Assembly: GCF_002368195.1 (NCBI RefSeq)
Contig: NZ_AP018178.1
Location: forward strand, 3,632,276-3,696,275
DNA: 64,000 bases
Direction of reading: 5' to 3'
Origin: Calothrix sp. NIES-2100
Lineage (GTDB): Bacteria > Cyanobacteriota > Cyanobacteriia > Cyanobacteriales > Nostocaceae
A program made the position numbers and the translations under genes. Positions within the stretch are counted from its first letter, which is position 1. Every line of letters starts with the position of its first letter. This document shows positions 54,932 through 63,619 of this stretch, piece by piece. Below the pieces are notes generated by a model. The model saw nothing but the letters and a program-made list of their open reading frames with translations. It was not told the DNA's origin and did no database searches.

Positions 54932-55160
54932 GTAGGGGCGGGGTAACCCATTGGTGTCAACTTAAGTCAAAACGCTTATTCCACAGGCATTTTACCCCAC
55001 CCCTCAATCCCCTCCCCGCAAGCGGGGAGGGGACGTTTTGCGTCAGCAAAACTGGGGTGGGGTAGCGCGGATATTGGTGGTACGTGATTTTGTATCAAAT
55101 CACATCTTGGCAAGGGTTTCATGTTAAGTTGACACCAATGATGGGTAACCCCGCCCCTAC
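54932..55160. repeat. Palindromic GTAGGGGCGGG repeat interrupted by the MITE, copy 2
   Basis: GTAGGGGCGGGGTAACCC (54932-54949) and GGGTAACCCCGCCCCTAC (55143-55160) would form a nearly perfect palindrome if the MITE were removed. This is the same host repeat as at 10524-10787. Confidence 0.8.
54950..55139 (-). mobile_element. 190-bp MITE-like element, copy 2 (inverted)
   Basis: The same 190-bp element as 10578-10767 in reverse orientation, with ATTGGTGTCAACTTAA-type ends. A 9-bp direct repeat GGGTAACCC lies at 54941-54949 and, after GAT, 55143-55151. High similarity to copy 1 over the full length suggests recent movement. Confidence 0.85.
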
Positions 55161-55876
55161 AATTTGGCATAATTTATTTTTTGGAGTTCCCTAAGGCCAA
55201 TTCATTGATGTCTACAGCCCAACAAAAGGATACTTAGATGAGAAAAAAATAGAATGCTTTTAAGCATAAGTTAATGGTGCTGTCTTTAGAGGATGTCTGA
55301 GCAGCGCCCACTCCGAAAGTTATCTGATTAATTCTCGAACCTCTACCCCCTAAATCATCAATAATTTGCCGGAAATGCATAGCCCAAGGGTTTTGAGCCT
55401 CTTGAGTACAGGATTAATATATATAAATTTACACAGAATAGCTTGTGGGATAATAATACAAGAATTAGAGATGAAGGATGAAGTATGAAGTATGAAATTA
55501 ACTATCCATAAAGAGATAGGGTGGAAATATTGACAAGTTTTAAGTTTTTCCTCAGTATAAGTGCTTCATGTACTGATTTTTCATCCTTTATCTTTGATAC
55601 TTCAGACTTATTTAGTTGATAAAGTATGATGGAAATTTAGGCAGAAAATAGTTCTTTAAAAGTGAATATTGAAAAATTTTATTACCTGGTATTCCTTAAC
55701 TCTAATTCTTCTATCCAGGCATTTATCTAATTTTGAGTAGCAGGCAGTTATAAATAAAACCTAGTTGGAAATGCTTGGAAGTAAAGAGTCCAAAATAATG
55801 GACTCTTAAAGTGTGTTTATGCCCTTCTACAGAGCAATGAGAATATCTTCGCATCTGGCTGACAAAGCAGGAGTCA
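55161..55876. promoter_or_regulatory. A/T-rich leader region of nifJ
   Basis: No gene seen. Contains short GAAGTAT repeats (about 55475-55500) and a perfect hairpin AAGAGTCCA-AAATAA-TGGACTCTT at 55784-55807, 70 bases before the nifJ start, in the likely 5' untranslated region. Promoter elements were not identified. Confidence 0.4.
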
Positions 55877-58800
55877 ATGATGAACAAAACCTTTGCTACT
55901 ATCGACGGGAATGAGGCTGTTTCCCGGATTGCTTACAAATTAAATGAAGTAATTGCGATTTATCCTATCACCCCCTCCTCAACAATGGGTGAATGGGCTG
56001 ATGCTTGGGCGGCGGAAAATCGTCCTAACTTTTGGGGTACGGTTCCCAGTGTGGTGCAGATGCAAAGTGAAGGTGGCGCTGCTGGTGCTGTACATGGGGC
56101 GTTACAAACGGGTTCCCTGAGTACAACTTTCACAGCATCCCAAGGTTTATTGTTAATGATCCCCAATCTCTACAAAATCGCTGGGGAATTAACAAGTACG
56201 ACAATTCACGTTGCTGCACGTTCGTTAGCTACCCACGCTTTGTCTATTTTCGGCGATCATAGTGATGTGATGGCATCACGGGCGACAGGTTTTGCTATGC
56301 TGTGTTCGGCTTCGGTGCAGGAAAATCTCGATTTTGCGCTGATTTCCTATGCTGCGACGTTAGAGGCGCGAGTTCCGTTTATGCACTTTTTTGATGGGTT
56401 TCGTACCTCCCATGAAGTGCAGAAAGTAAAATTACTCTCAGATGATGATTTGCGATCGCTCATCAACGACGATCTCATTTTAGCTCACCGCAGCCGCGCC
56501 CTGACTCCAGACCGTCCAGTACTCAGGGGTACAGCCCAAAACCCCGATATTTACTTCCAATCTCGTGAAGGTGCTAACCCTTATTACAGCGCCACCCCCG
56601 CCATTGTGCAACGGCTGATGGATCAATTTGGCGATCGCACGGGCAGGTATTATCAAATATATGAATATCATGGCGCACCGGATGCCGAACGTGTCATTGT
56701 CATCATGGGTTCCGGCTGTGAAACCGTCCATGAAACCGTAGATTACCTCAACAACCAAGGCGAAAAAGTCGGTGTGGTAAAAGTCAGACTTTATCGCCCC
56801 TTCGATATCGCAAGATTTGTAGCAGTCTTACCTAATACTGTACAAGCGATCGCTGTCCTCGACCGCACTAAAGAACCAGGTAGCGCCGGCGAACCCTTAT
56901 ATTTAGATGTGGTAGCTGCAATTCATGAGGGATGGGGAAATGACAGGGGGACGCGGGGACTTCAGGACGCGGAGATTAATTTCTCCGCGTCCCCGCGTCT
57001 CCCTTTCTCCGTGTCTTCCTCACCCTCTCCCAAAATCATCGGCGGGCGCTACGGTTTATCCTCAAAAGAATTCACCCCGGCGATGGTGAAGGGGATTTTC
57101 GATAACCTCGCCTTACCTACGCCGAAAAATCACTTTACTATCGGTATTAATGACGATGTTAGCCATACATCCCTGAACTTTGACCCGAACTTCTCCACCG
57201 AACCTGATAGCGTTGTCCGGGCGATGTTCTACGGCTTAGGCTCTGATGGAACAGTCGGCGCTAACAAAAACTCTATCAAAATTATTGGTGAGGAAACAGA
57301 CAACTACGCCCAAGGCTACTTTGTCTACGACTCGAAAAAATCTGGCTCAATGACGGTTTCTCACCTGCGCTTTGGACTCCAGCCAATTCGCTCAACTTAC
57401 CTAATTGACAAAGCCAACTTTATTGGTTGTCATCATTGGGGATTTTTAGAAAATATTGACATTCTCAAAGCGGCGATTCCGGGGGCGACGATTTTAGTTA
57501 ATAGTCCATACGATGCGGATACGGTGTGGAAACAGTTACCGGTGAAGGTACAGCAGCAAATTATCGATAAGCACCTGAAATTATATGTGATTAATGCTAA
57601 CCAAGTTGCCCGTAGTAGCGGTATGGGCGGTAGAATTAACACAATTATGCAGGTGTGCTTCTTTGCCTTAGCTAATGTTTTACCACAAGCAGAAGCGATC
57701 GCCAAAATTAAGCAAGCCATTGAAAAAACCTACGGTAAAAAAGGCGCAGAAGTTGTGCGCATGAATTTGCAAGCCGTAGATAACACCCTGGCTAACCTAC
57801 ATAAAGTAGACATCCCCCAAACCATTCAGCAGCCCAAATCCCAAAACGAAAATACACAGCTTGATAACGCCCCAGAATTTATCCGCGAAGTTCTGGGTAA
57901 AATCATGATCTGGGAAGGTGATGATTTACCTGTAAGTAGCCTACCAGCTGACGGTACATTCCCCACAGGTACAACCAAATGGGAAAAGCGTAACGTCGCC
58001 GAAGAAATTCCTGTATGGGATGAAGATGTCTGCGTTCAATGTAGTAAATGTGTGATGGTTTGTCCGCACAGCGCCATCCGCGCCAAGGCTTATCAACCAA
58101 GTGATTTAGTTAATGCACCAGCCAGCTTTAAGTCAGTTGATGCCAAAGATAGGGACTTCGCCAATCAGAAATTTACCATCCAGGTAGCCCCAGAAGATTG
58201 TACAGGCTGCGCTATTTGTGTAAATGTCTGCCCAGCCAAAAATAAAACTGAGCCATTGAAAAAAGCCATTAACATGGCACAGCAGCTACCATTAAGGGAA
58301 CAAGAGCGCAAAAACTGGGATTTTTTCTTAAATTTACCCAATCCCGACCGCAGACAACTCAAACTCAACCAAATTCGCCAACAACAACTGCAAGAACCAT
58401 TATTTGAATTTTCCGGTGCTTGTGCTGGTTGTGGAGAGACACCCTATTTAAAATTATTGACACAATTGTTTGGCGATCGCTCAGTTATTGCCAATGCTAC
58501 CGGTTGTTCTTCCATCTACGGCGGAAATTTACCCACAACTCCTTGGACAACCAACGCCCAAGGAAGAGGCCCAGCATGGTCTAATAGTTTATTTGAAGAT
58601 AACGCCGAATTTGGTTTTGGTTTCCGCCTCTCTTTAGATAAACAAGCCGAATTTGCAGCCGAATTACTGCAAAAATTCAGCGGAGAAATCGACGATAACC
58701 TAATTCACCCCATCCTCAACGCTACGCAACACACCGAAGCCGACATCTGGGAACAACGGGAACGAGTAGAGTTGTTGCAACAAAAGTTAGATAAAATTCT

Positions 58801-59515
58801 CACAACTGAAACAGACTCAAGTCGCAAATCTCAAATCCAAACCCTCAAAGCCCTTGCAGATTACCTAGTCAGAAAAAGCGTTTGGATTGTCGGCGGTGAC
58901 GGCTGGGCGTATGATATTGACTTTGGCGGTATCGATCATGTTTTAGCCAGTGGTCGCAATGTGAATATCTTGGTCATGGATACAGAAGTATATTCCAACA
59001 CAGGCGGACAATCATCCAAAGCCACCCCCAAAGCAGCCGTCGCCAAATTTGCCGCCAGTGGTAAGCCTGCGCCGAAAAAAGACCTAGGTTTAATCGCCAT
59101 GACCTACGGAAATGTCTACGTAGCCAGTGTAGCCTTAGGTGCAAGAGATGAACATACCCTGAGAGCATTTTTAGAAGCCGAAGCCTTCAACGGCCCATCA
59201 TTGATTATTGCTTACAGCCATTGCATCGCCCACGGAATTAACATGACCACAGGCATGAATCATCAAAAATCTCTGATAGAATCAGGAAGGTGGTTGCTGT
59301 ATCGGTATAATCCTGAGTTGCAAAAAGATGGTAAGAATCCACTGCAATTGGATATGCGATCGCCTAAGCAATCGGTAGAGCAATCAATGTATCAAGAAAA
59401 TCGCTTCAAAATGCTCACCAAAAGTAAGCCAGAAGTTGCCAAACAACTCCTAGAACAAGCGCAAGCCGAAGTAGATGCGCGTTGGCTGATGTATCAATAT
59501 TTGGCAAATAGGTAA
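55877..59515 (+). CDS. nifJ: Pyruvate:ferredoxin/flavodoxin oxidoreductase
   Basis: 1212 residues, fused single-chain form. It splits pyruvate with CoA to acetyl-CoA and CO2 and reduces ferredoxin or flavodoxin, supplying electrons in anaerobic or nitrogen-fixing metabolism. The order is complete: N-terminal TPP-pyrimidine domain (EVIAIYPITPSSTMGEWADAWA), transketolase-C-like domain, gamma domain (GLGSDGTVGANKNSIKIIGE), two 4Fe-4S motifs (CVQCSKCVMVCP; CTGCAICVNVCPAK), the CAGCGETPY cluster site, and the TPP-binding GDGWAYDIDFGG...MDTEVYSNTGGQ. A GGAGT site precedes tandem ATGs (55877 or 55880). Oddity: the stretch GWGNDRGTRGLQDAEINFSA to SPSPKIIGGRYG (56935-57035) is a palindromic repeat within the frame, in a linker before the conserved KIIGGRYGLSSKEF. 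Confidence 0.95.
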   Translation: MMNKTFATIDGNEAVSRIAYKLNEVIAIYPITPSSTMGEWADAWAAENRPNFWGTVPSVVQMQSEGGAAGAVHGALQTGSLSTTFTASQGLLLMIPNLYKIAGELTSTTIHVAARSLATHALSIFGDHSDVMASRATGFAMLCSASVQENLDFALISYAATLEARVPFMHFFDGFRTSHEVQKVKLLSDDDLRSLINDDLILAHRSRALTPDRPVLRGTAQNPDIYFQSREGANPYYSATPAIVQRLMDQFGDRTGRYYQIYEYHGAPDAERVIVIMGSGCETVHETVDYLNNQGEKVGVVKVRLYRPFDIARFVAVLPNTVQAIAVLDRTKEPGSAGEPLYLDVVAAIHEGWGNDRGTRGLQDAEINFSASPRLPFSVSSSPSPKIIGGRYGLSSKEFTPAMVKGIFDNLALPTPKNHFTIGINDDVSHTSLNFDPNFSTEPDSVVRAMFYGLGSDGTVGANKNSIKIIGEETDNYAQGYFVYDSKKSGSMTVSHLRFGLQPIRSTYLIDKANFIGCHHWGFLENIDILKAAIPGATILVNSPYDADTVWKQLPVKVQQQIIDKHLKLYVINANQVARSSGMGGRINTIMQVCFFALANVLPQAEAIAKIKQAIEKTYGKKGAEVVRMNLQAVDNTLANLHKVDIPQTIQQPKSQNENTQLDNAPEFIREVLGKIMIWEGDDLPVSSLPADGTFPTGTTKWEKRNVAEEIPVWDEDVCVQCSKCVMVCPHSAIRAKAYQPSDLVNAPASFKSVDAKDRDFANQKFTIQVAPEDCTGCAICVNVCPAKNKTEPLKKAINMAQQLPLREQERKNWDFFLNLPNPDRRQLKLNQIRQQQLQEPLFEFSGACAGCGETPYLKLLTQLFGDRSVIANATGCSSIYGGNLPTTPWTTNAQGRGPAWSNSLFEDNAEFGFGFRLSLDKQAEFAAELLQKFSGEIDDNLIHPILNATQHTEADIWEQRERVELLQQKLDKILTTETDSSRKSQIQTLKALADYLVRKSVWIVGGDGWAYDIDFGGIDHVLASGRNVNILVMDTEVYSNTGGQSSKATPKAAVAKFAASGKPAPKKDLGLIAMTYGNVYVASVALGARDEHTLRAFLEAEAFNGPSLIIAYSHCIAHGINMTTGMNHQKSLIESGRWLLYRYNPELQKDGKNPLQLDMRSPKQSVEQSMYQENRFKMLTKSKPEVAKQLLEQAQAEVDARWLMYQYLANR
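56946..57000. repeat. Palindromic repeat inside the nifJ reading frame
   Basis: Nested arms: GACGCGGGGAC (56950-56960) with GTCCCCGCGTC (56989-56999), and ACGCGGAGA (56967-56975) with TCTCCGCGT (56982-56990). The repeat keeps the frame open. Confidence 0.85.
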
Positions 59516-59684
59516 AGGGTAATGGGTAATAGGTAATGGGTAAAAACCTATTATAGGATTTCCTCATCACATGAGGTACATCATAGCCCCCTCCTCGCTT
59601 GCGGGGAGGGGGTTGGGGGTGGGGTGACTACATATACTTAAGGCTTATGATAAGCTTATTAAAATAATTTGTTCTTTACTTAAA
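59516..59684. repeat. Short repeats and GC hairpin after nifJ
   Basis: GGTAATGG/GGTAATAG units (59517-59541) and a GC-rich hairpin CCCCCTCC...GGAGGGGG (about 59586-59612). The hairpin may act as a terminator but belongs to a dispersed repeat family. Confidence 0.5.
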
Positions 59685-60620
59685 ATGGTAAGCCTCCCAC
59701 ATCTGGTGCAATATCAAGGTAGTAAAAGAAACCTTGCATCAGATATTCTCAAATTTCTGCCTAAAACTGTAGATAGATTAGTAGAGCCATTTGCCGGAAC
59801 TGCCGCAATTAGTATTGCTGCCTCTGCTCAAAAAAGTACTCAAAACTTTTGGCTCAATGATTTAAATCAACCCTTAATTAAGTTATTAGAATTAATCGTA
59901 GAAAATCCTGAAAAAATAGCAAATGCTTATGCAAATATCTGGAATGAGCAGCATAGTAATTCATTAGAACATTACTATCAAGCCAGAGATCAGTTTAATA
60001 CCACTAATGACCCTCAAATTTTTCTCTATCTGTTGGCTCGATGTGTTAAAGGGTCTGTTCGATATAACTCTGAAGGTTTTTTCAATCAAAGCCCTGATAA
60101 AAGGCGAAAGGGAACTCAGCCTGACAGAATGAGAAAAAATATAGAGGGTATTTCTCATCTGCTAAAAAATAAGTGTAGATTTACCTGTTTAGATTATAGA
60201 GAAGTTTTATATACAGTTAAACAAAGTGATTTTGTCTATTTAGATCCACCTTATCAAGGTGTGTGTGGCAATAGAGATACAAGATATTTGGCTGGAGTAA
60301 GTTTTGATGATTTCGTTTTAGCTCTTGAAGATTTAAATCGCAAAAGAGTCGCGTTTGCAGTTAGTTATGATGGCAAACGAGGAAATAAAACTTTCGGTAA
60401 CACTTTACCAGAAGAATTAGGTCTGAGAAAGATAGAAATTGAAGTTGGGCGATCATCCCAAGCAACACTCTTAGGTAAAGAGGAAATAACGATAGAGTTT
60501 TTGTATTTATCACCAGCTTTAATTCGTCATCAAAAGTCAGAAATAGAAAGCTATATTACCAAGTCATACAAACAGCTTATGGTGTTGGAGAAGCATGGAC
60601 AGTTCTCAGCAGCTACCTGA
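59685..60620 (+). CDS. DNA adenine methyltransferase (Dam/D12 class)
   Basis: 311 residues. N-terminal motif X QYQGSKRNL, motif I (SAM binding) LVEPFAGTAAISIA, and catalytic motif IV DPPYQG at about aa 187-192 are in the order of alpha-class N6-adenine methyltransferases. Together with the overlapping HNH gene it forms a type II restriction-modification pair, the methylase protecting host DNA. The recognition sequence cannot be read from the protein. A low-GC, different codon feel compared with neighbours suggests transfer. Confidence 0.9.
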   Translation: MVSLPHLVQYQGSKRNLASDILKFLPKTVDRLVEPFAGTAAISIAASAQKSTQNFWLNDLNQPLIKLLELIVENPEKIANAYANIWNEQHSNSLEHYYQARDQFNTTNDPQIFLYLLARCVKGSVRYNSEGFFNQSPDKRRKGTQPDRMRKNIEGISHLLKNKCRFTCLDYREVLYTVKQSDFVYLDPPYQGVCGNRDTRYLAGVSFDDFVLALEDLNRKRVAFAVSYDGKRGNKTFGNTLPEELGLRKIEIEVGRSSQATLLGKEEITIEFLYLSPALIRHQKSEIESYITKSYKQLMVLEKHGQFSAAT

Positions 60621-61329
60621 TGATTTCATTCAACTTTGTCAATCTGTGACTGCCAAAAGACCAAAAGCTGTTATTGATCACATTTTGCAACATGGTTTCG
60701 TAACTACAGAAGAACTCAAGAATACATACGGCTATAATCATCCTCCAAGAGCAGCAAGAGATGTGAGAGAACATGGAATTCCTCTAGAAACTTTCCGTGT
60801 TACAGGAAGCGATGGTAGAAGAATCGCTGCTTATAAATTTGGCGATATTAGTAAAGCTAGATTCTCTCGTTTCTCTGGTAGAACTGGTCTATCAAAACAA
60901 TTGAAAGACGAATTAATTAAAAGATATGGCTGTAAATGCTTTATTTATTTAGAAGAAGTAGATGAGCGTGAATTACAGATTGATCACCGTGTTCCTTTTG
61001 AAGTGGATGGGGAACCGGAACTTTTACCTGAATACTTTATGCTGCTTTGTGGTTCTGCCAACCGAGCAAAATCTTGGTCATGTGAGCATTGTCAAAACTG
61101 GAATAATCTTAAAGATAAGTCTATCTGTTTATCTTGTTACTGGGCTTATCCTGAAAACTATACACATATAGCCATGCGACAAGTAAGAAGAGTAGATCTA
61201 ATTTGGCAGGGAGAAGATATTAGTATATACGAAAAATTAAAACAGCAAGCTGTAGAACTGAACAAAGAAATTCCAGAAGTCATCAAGGAAATTTTGGAGA
61301 GAGAAATCGGTCGGAATGACGATATGTAA
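60595..61329 (+). CDS. HNH-family endonuclease, likely restriction enzyme of an R-M pair
   Basis: 244 residues. An N-terminal HTH-like domain (FVTTEELKNTYGYNHPPRAARDVREHG, aa 35-61) is followed by an HNH-like core ELQIDHRVPFEVDGE (D130-H131) with FMLLCGSANRAKSW in place of the usual N segment. A double CxxC zinc site follows (CEHC and CLSC). This architecture fits a metal-dependent endonuclease. The ATG at 60595 overlaps the methylase by 26 bases in another frame, with GGAG just upstream, so the two are co-translated. The overlapping arrangement with a methylase is the main argument for a restriction role. Confidence 0.82.
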   Translation: MDSSQQLPDDFIQLCQSVTAKRPKAVIDHILQHGFVTTEELKNTYGYNHPPRAARDVREHGIPLETFRVTGSDGRRIAAYKFGDISKARFSRFSGRTGLSKQLKDELIKRYGCKCFIYLEEVDERELQIDHRVPFEVDGEPELLPEYFMLLCGSANRAKSWSCEHCQNWNNLKDKSICLSCYWAYPENYTHIAMRQVRRVDLIWQGEDISIYEKLKQQAVELNKEIPEVIKEILEREIGRNDDM

Positions 61330-61884
61330 AATGATAACTAAGTAAGTCGGCAGGAATAAACAAAATTATGTTCTTTTGTTTCAGAGCTTAGTACATTTTG
61401 ATAAGTTTTTCTGTGTTGTTTTACTGGAATCAACTTCAGGGTTCCCGGAATCAACTTCAGGGTTGACGTTTCCGTGTTTCGCGTACCCAGAATCAACTTC
61501 AGGGTTCCCGGAATCAACTTCAGGGTTGACGTTTCCGTGTTTCGCGTACCCAGAATCAACTTCAGGGTTCCCGGAATCAACTTCAGGGTTGACGTTTCCG
61601 TGTTTCGCGTACCCGGAATCAACTTCAGGGTTGACGTTTCCGTGTTTCGCGTAGTCTGTAGTAAATTTCGCCTTGAGGTTAACACTAACAGACTGGTGGT
61701 TTAAAATTTGCCAACAGATTTAAACCCTAGAAATTAGCGGCTTTTAGAGTTTTGTAATTATAAATTGGGATAAATTACTGAAATTTTGGTGTTTTTCCGA
61801 AAAATCAACAATTTTACGTATGACAAATTTTGCAACCATTGTCCAATATAGATTTAGCAAAAATTTGGCAATAGGGTGCAAATT
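61330..61884. other. Gap holding the composite tandem repeat
   Basis: Outside the repeat (61427-61657) this is A/T-rich sequence without a gene. Long frames on both strands across the repeat are artefacts of its 21-bp base period. Confidence 0.6.
61427..61657. repeat. 63-bp composite tandem repeat (3 x 21 bp substructure)
   Basis: Three full units start at 61427, 61490 and 61553; a fourth (61616) lacks one 21-mer. Each unit is two related 21-mers starting GAATCAACTTCAGGGTT and one different 21-mer TTTCCGTGTTTCGCGTACCC. Confidence 0.95.
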
Positions 61885-62274
61885 ATGGCAAGAATTAAAC
61901 GTAGTTCACGTATTCTGAGCAACGCTGAAAAACGTCTAGCTAGTATTGAATCTATTAATTCCAGCCTAGATGTAGGAGAAGGGTTGACAGTCCAAAATTA
62001 TACTAAAAAAATTGAAAAACTGCGACAATCTCTAAAAACATACAATCGCACACTCTCCACTATCGATAATTTATTAACCCAGATTATCGAAGATGAAAAA
62101 GATTTAGCAGACTATTCTCAGAAAATCTTGGGTGGTATTGCTTATAAATTCGGTAACAATAGCCACGAATATCAAATGGCTGGAGGTACTCGCAAAAGCG
62201 ATGTCTACGACGGGCTACGCCTACGCAAACGTCCTGAGCGTCAAACCACGGTTACACCTACTAGCAAAGACTAG
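61885..62274 (+). CDS. Conserved-looking small coiled-coil protein of unknown function
   Basis: 129 residues, highly charged, no TM segment. ARIKRSSRILSNAEKRLASI then ESINSSLDVGEGLTVQNYTK forms a basic N-terminus and a helix with heptad character (KKIEKLRQSLKTYNRTLSTIDNLLTQI). A C-terminal AGGTRKS tail follows, a pattern I associate with small cyanobacterial proteins, often near accessory genes. The last part SDVYDGLRLRKRPERQTT is encoded by a dispersed repeat (GATGTCTACGACGGGCTACG at about 62200-62225), so the original C-terminus has been lengthened. ATG 61885 is preferred over GTG 61876. Confidence 0.65.
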   Translation: MARIKRSSRILSNAEKRLASIESINSSLDVGEGLTVQNYTKKIEKLRQSLKTYNRTLSTIDNLLTQIIEDEKDLADYSQKILGGIAYKFGNNSHEYQMAGGTRKSDVYDGLRLRKRPERQTTVTPTSKD

Positions 62275-62492
62275 GGCGTGTTTTCAAACTACTCGTTTCG
62301 CCTTCTAAATTTCTCGATCCCCCTAAATCCACGCCACTTGCTACAAGTCGGGAAACCGCAAGGGCGCAGTGGCTCCCCTTAAAAAGGGGGACTTCAAGAC
62401 TCTTTTAGCCCCCCTTTTTAAGGGGGGTTGGGGGGATCGAATTCTATGCAGCCTCATAAAAAATTGCTATACAGAGATAAACACTATAGACT
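62275..62492. repeat. GC-hairpin repeats
   Basis: Arms CCCCTTAAAAAGGGGG (about 62376-62391) and CCCCCCTTTTTAAGGGGGG (about 62410-62428), plus a Nostoc-type repeat with GGGAAACCGCAAGGGCG. No gene. Confidence 0.6.
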
Positions 62493-62882
62493 ATGACAAA
62501 CAATCTTAAAAGTAGCGATTTTTATTTACCTTATAATCCAAAGCTGATAGAAAGAGCAAAAGAACTTCGCAAAAATATGACACCCGCAGAAAGAAAGCTG
62601 TGGTATGAGTATTTGAGGAATTTTCAATTTCGGGTTTTAAGGCAACGACCAATTAATCATTTTATAGTTGATTTTTATTGTCCTACTTTACAACTAGTGA
62701 TTGAAATTGATGGGGATAGCCATTTTACAGATGAAAGTCAGGAATATGATATGGAGAGAACAAGAATTCTAGAAGGCTATGGTTTAAAGATTATTAGGTT
62801 TACAAATAGTCAAGTTTTAAATCAGTTTGATAGCGTGTGTGTGCAGATACAGGGTTTAATCACCCCTAAACCTCATTTTTAA
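62493..62882 (+). CDS. DUF559 endonuclease-domain protein
   Basis: 129 residues. RAKELRKNMTPAERKLWYEYLRNFQFRVLRQRPINHFIVDFYCPTLQLVIEIDGDSHF is the DUF559 pattern, a Vsr-related PD-(D/E)xK fold. The D in VDFYCP, the E-I-D-G-D/H segment and the R-x-R-x-P are the probable active-site residues. Such proteins occur widely near mobile or restriction genes; the substrate is not established. No clear Shine-Dalgarno. Stands alone between repeats. Confidence 0.85.
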   Translation: MTNNLKSSDFYLPYNPKLIERAKELRKNMTPAERKLWYEYLRNFQFRVLRQRPINHFIVDFYCPTLQLVIEIDGDSHFTDESQEYDMERTRILEGYGLKIIRFTNSQVLNQFDSVCVQIQGLITPKPHF

Positions 62883-63319
62883 AGAGAAACTTTCTTAAAG
62901 TCCTTCCTTTGTAAGGCTACGGTGTATAGACAAGTTTTATAACCTAGCCCCACAACGTTTTGATCCCCCCTAACCCCCCTTAAAAAAGGGGGGGAAAGAA
63001 TCAAAGTCCCCCTTGAAAAGGGGGATTTAGGGGGATCAAACCACATTTTGCACTTAGCACAAATATGTGTGTTCACTGTAGCCATACAAGTCTTATAACC
63101 TAGCTCCACAACGTTTTGATCCCCCCTAACCCCCCTTAAAAAAGGGGGGAAAAGAATCAAACCACATTTTGCACTTAGCAGAAAGATGTGTGTACACCGT
63201 AGCTTTAAAACAGGGGGTAAAAGTTATTAAAGTCCCCCTTTTTAAGGGGGATTTAGGGGGATCTAGATATGTGCAACTTCACATTAAATTGGTATTAACA
63301 CTGTTTGATTATCGGGATT
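62883..63319. repeat. Duplicated repeat block with GGGGG hairpins
   Basis: A block of about 160 bp (around 62925-63060) is repeated at about 63085-63200. Both contain AACCTAGC-C/T-CCACAACGTTTTGATC, a CCCCCCTTAAAAAAGGGGGG hairpin and AAACCACATTTTGCACTTAGCA. Copy 1 additionally holds a small CCCCCTTGAAAAGGGGG hairpin that copy 2 lacks. A further hairpin lies at 63232-63260. No gene. Confidence 0.8.
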
Positions 63320-63574
63320 TTACACAAGATTTCTAGCTACACGATTGAGAAAACTCAAGTAATCATCAATTTCTTCGTAGCCATCTAGTTCTTGTTCTTC
63401 TTCGGAATTGAGTGAAGAATTTTGCTGTTTGGTTAGTAAAGCTGCAATGCGATTTTGGATAATATTAGAAGCTCTAAATATAGGTATTCCCTCTTGCAAC
63501 TCAATGCTGATTGCACCTTCTAAAAGTAAGGTAGGAGGTAAATTATGAAGCGTTGGCAGCAATGGAGTTGTCAT
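63320..63574 (-). CDS. Small conserved cyanobacterial protein of unknown function
   Basis: 84 residues: PTLLLEGAISIELQEGIPIF then RASNIIQNRIAALLTKQQ and the acidic EEEQELDGYEEIDDYLSFLN. The EGAISIELQEGIPIFRAS start and the acidic helix are a pattern I know from short cyanobacterial proteins that often sit next to toxin-like genes. No toxin partner is visible here; the upstream neighbour is the TPR gene on the same strand. No catalytic motif. Confidence 0.6.
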   Translation of the reverse strand: MTTPLLPTLHNLPPTLLLEGAISIELQEGIPIFRASNIIQNRIAALLTKQQNSSLNSEEEQELDGYEEIDDYLSFLNRVARNLV

Positions 63575-63619
63575 AGTAATTCTATGAAATCTTGCAAGTG
63601 ATTATAGCGTATATCTTTT

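Noticed and set aside
61376..61704. Coding frames rich in ESTSG repeats
   Set aside because: Same artefact of the 21-bp base period; several frames on both strands are open at once.
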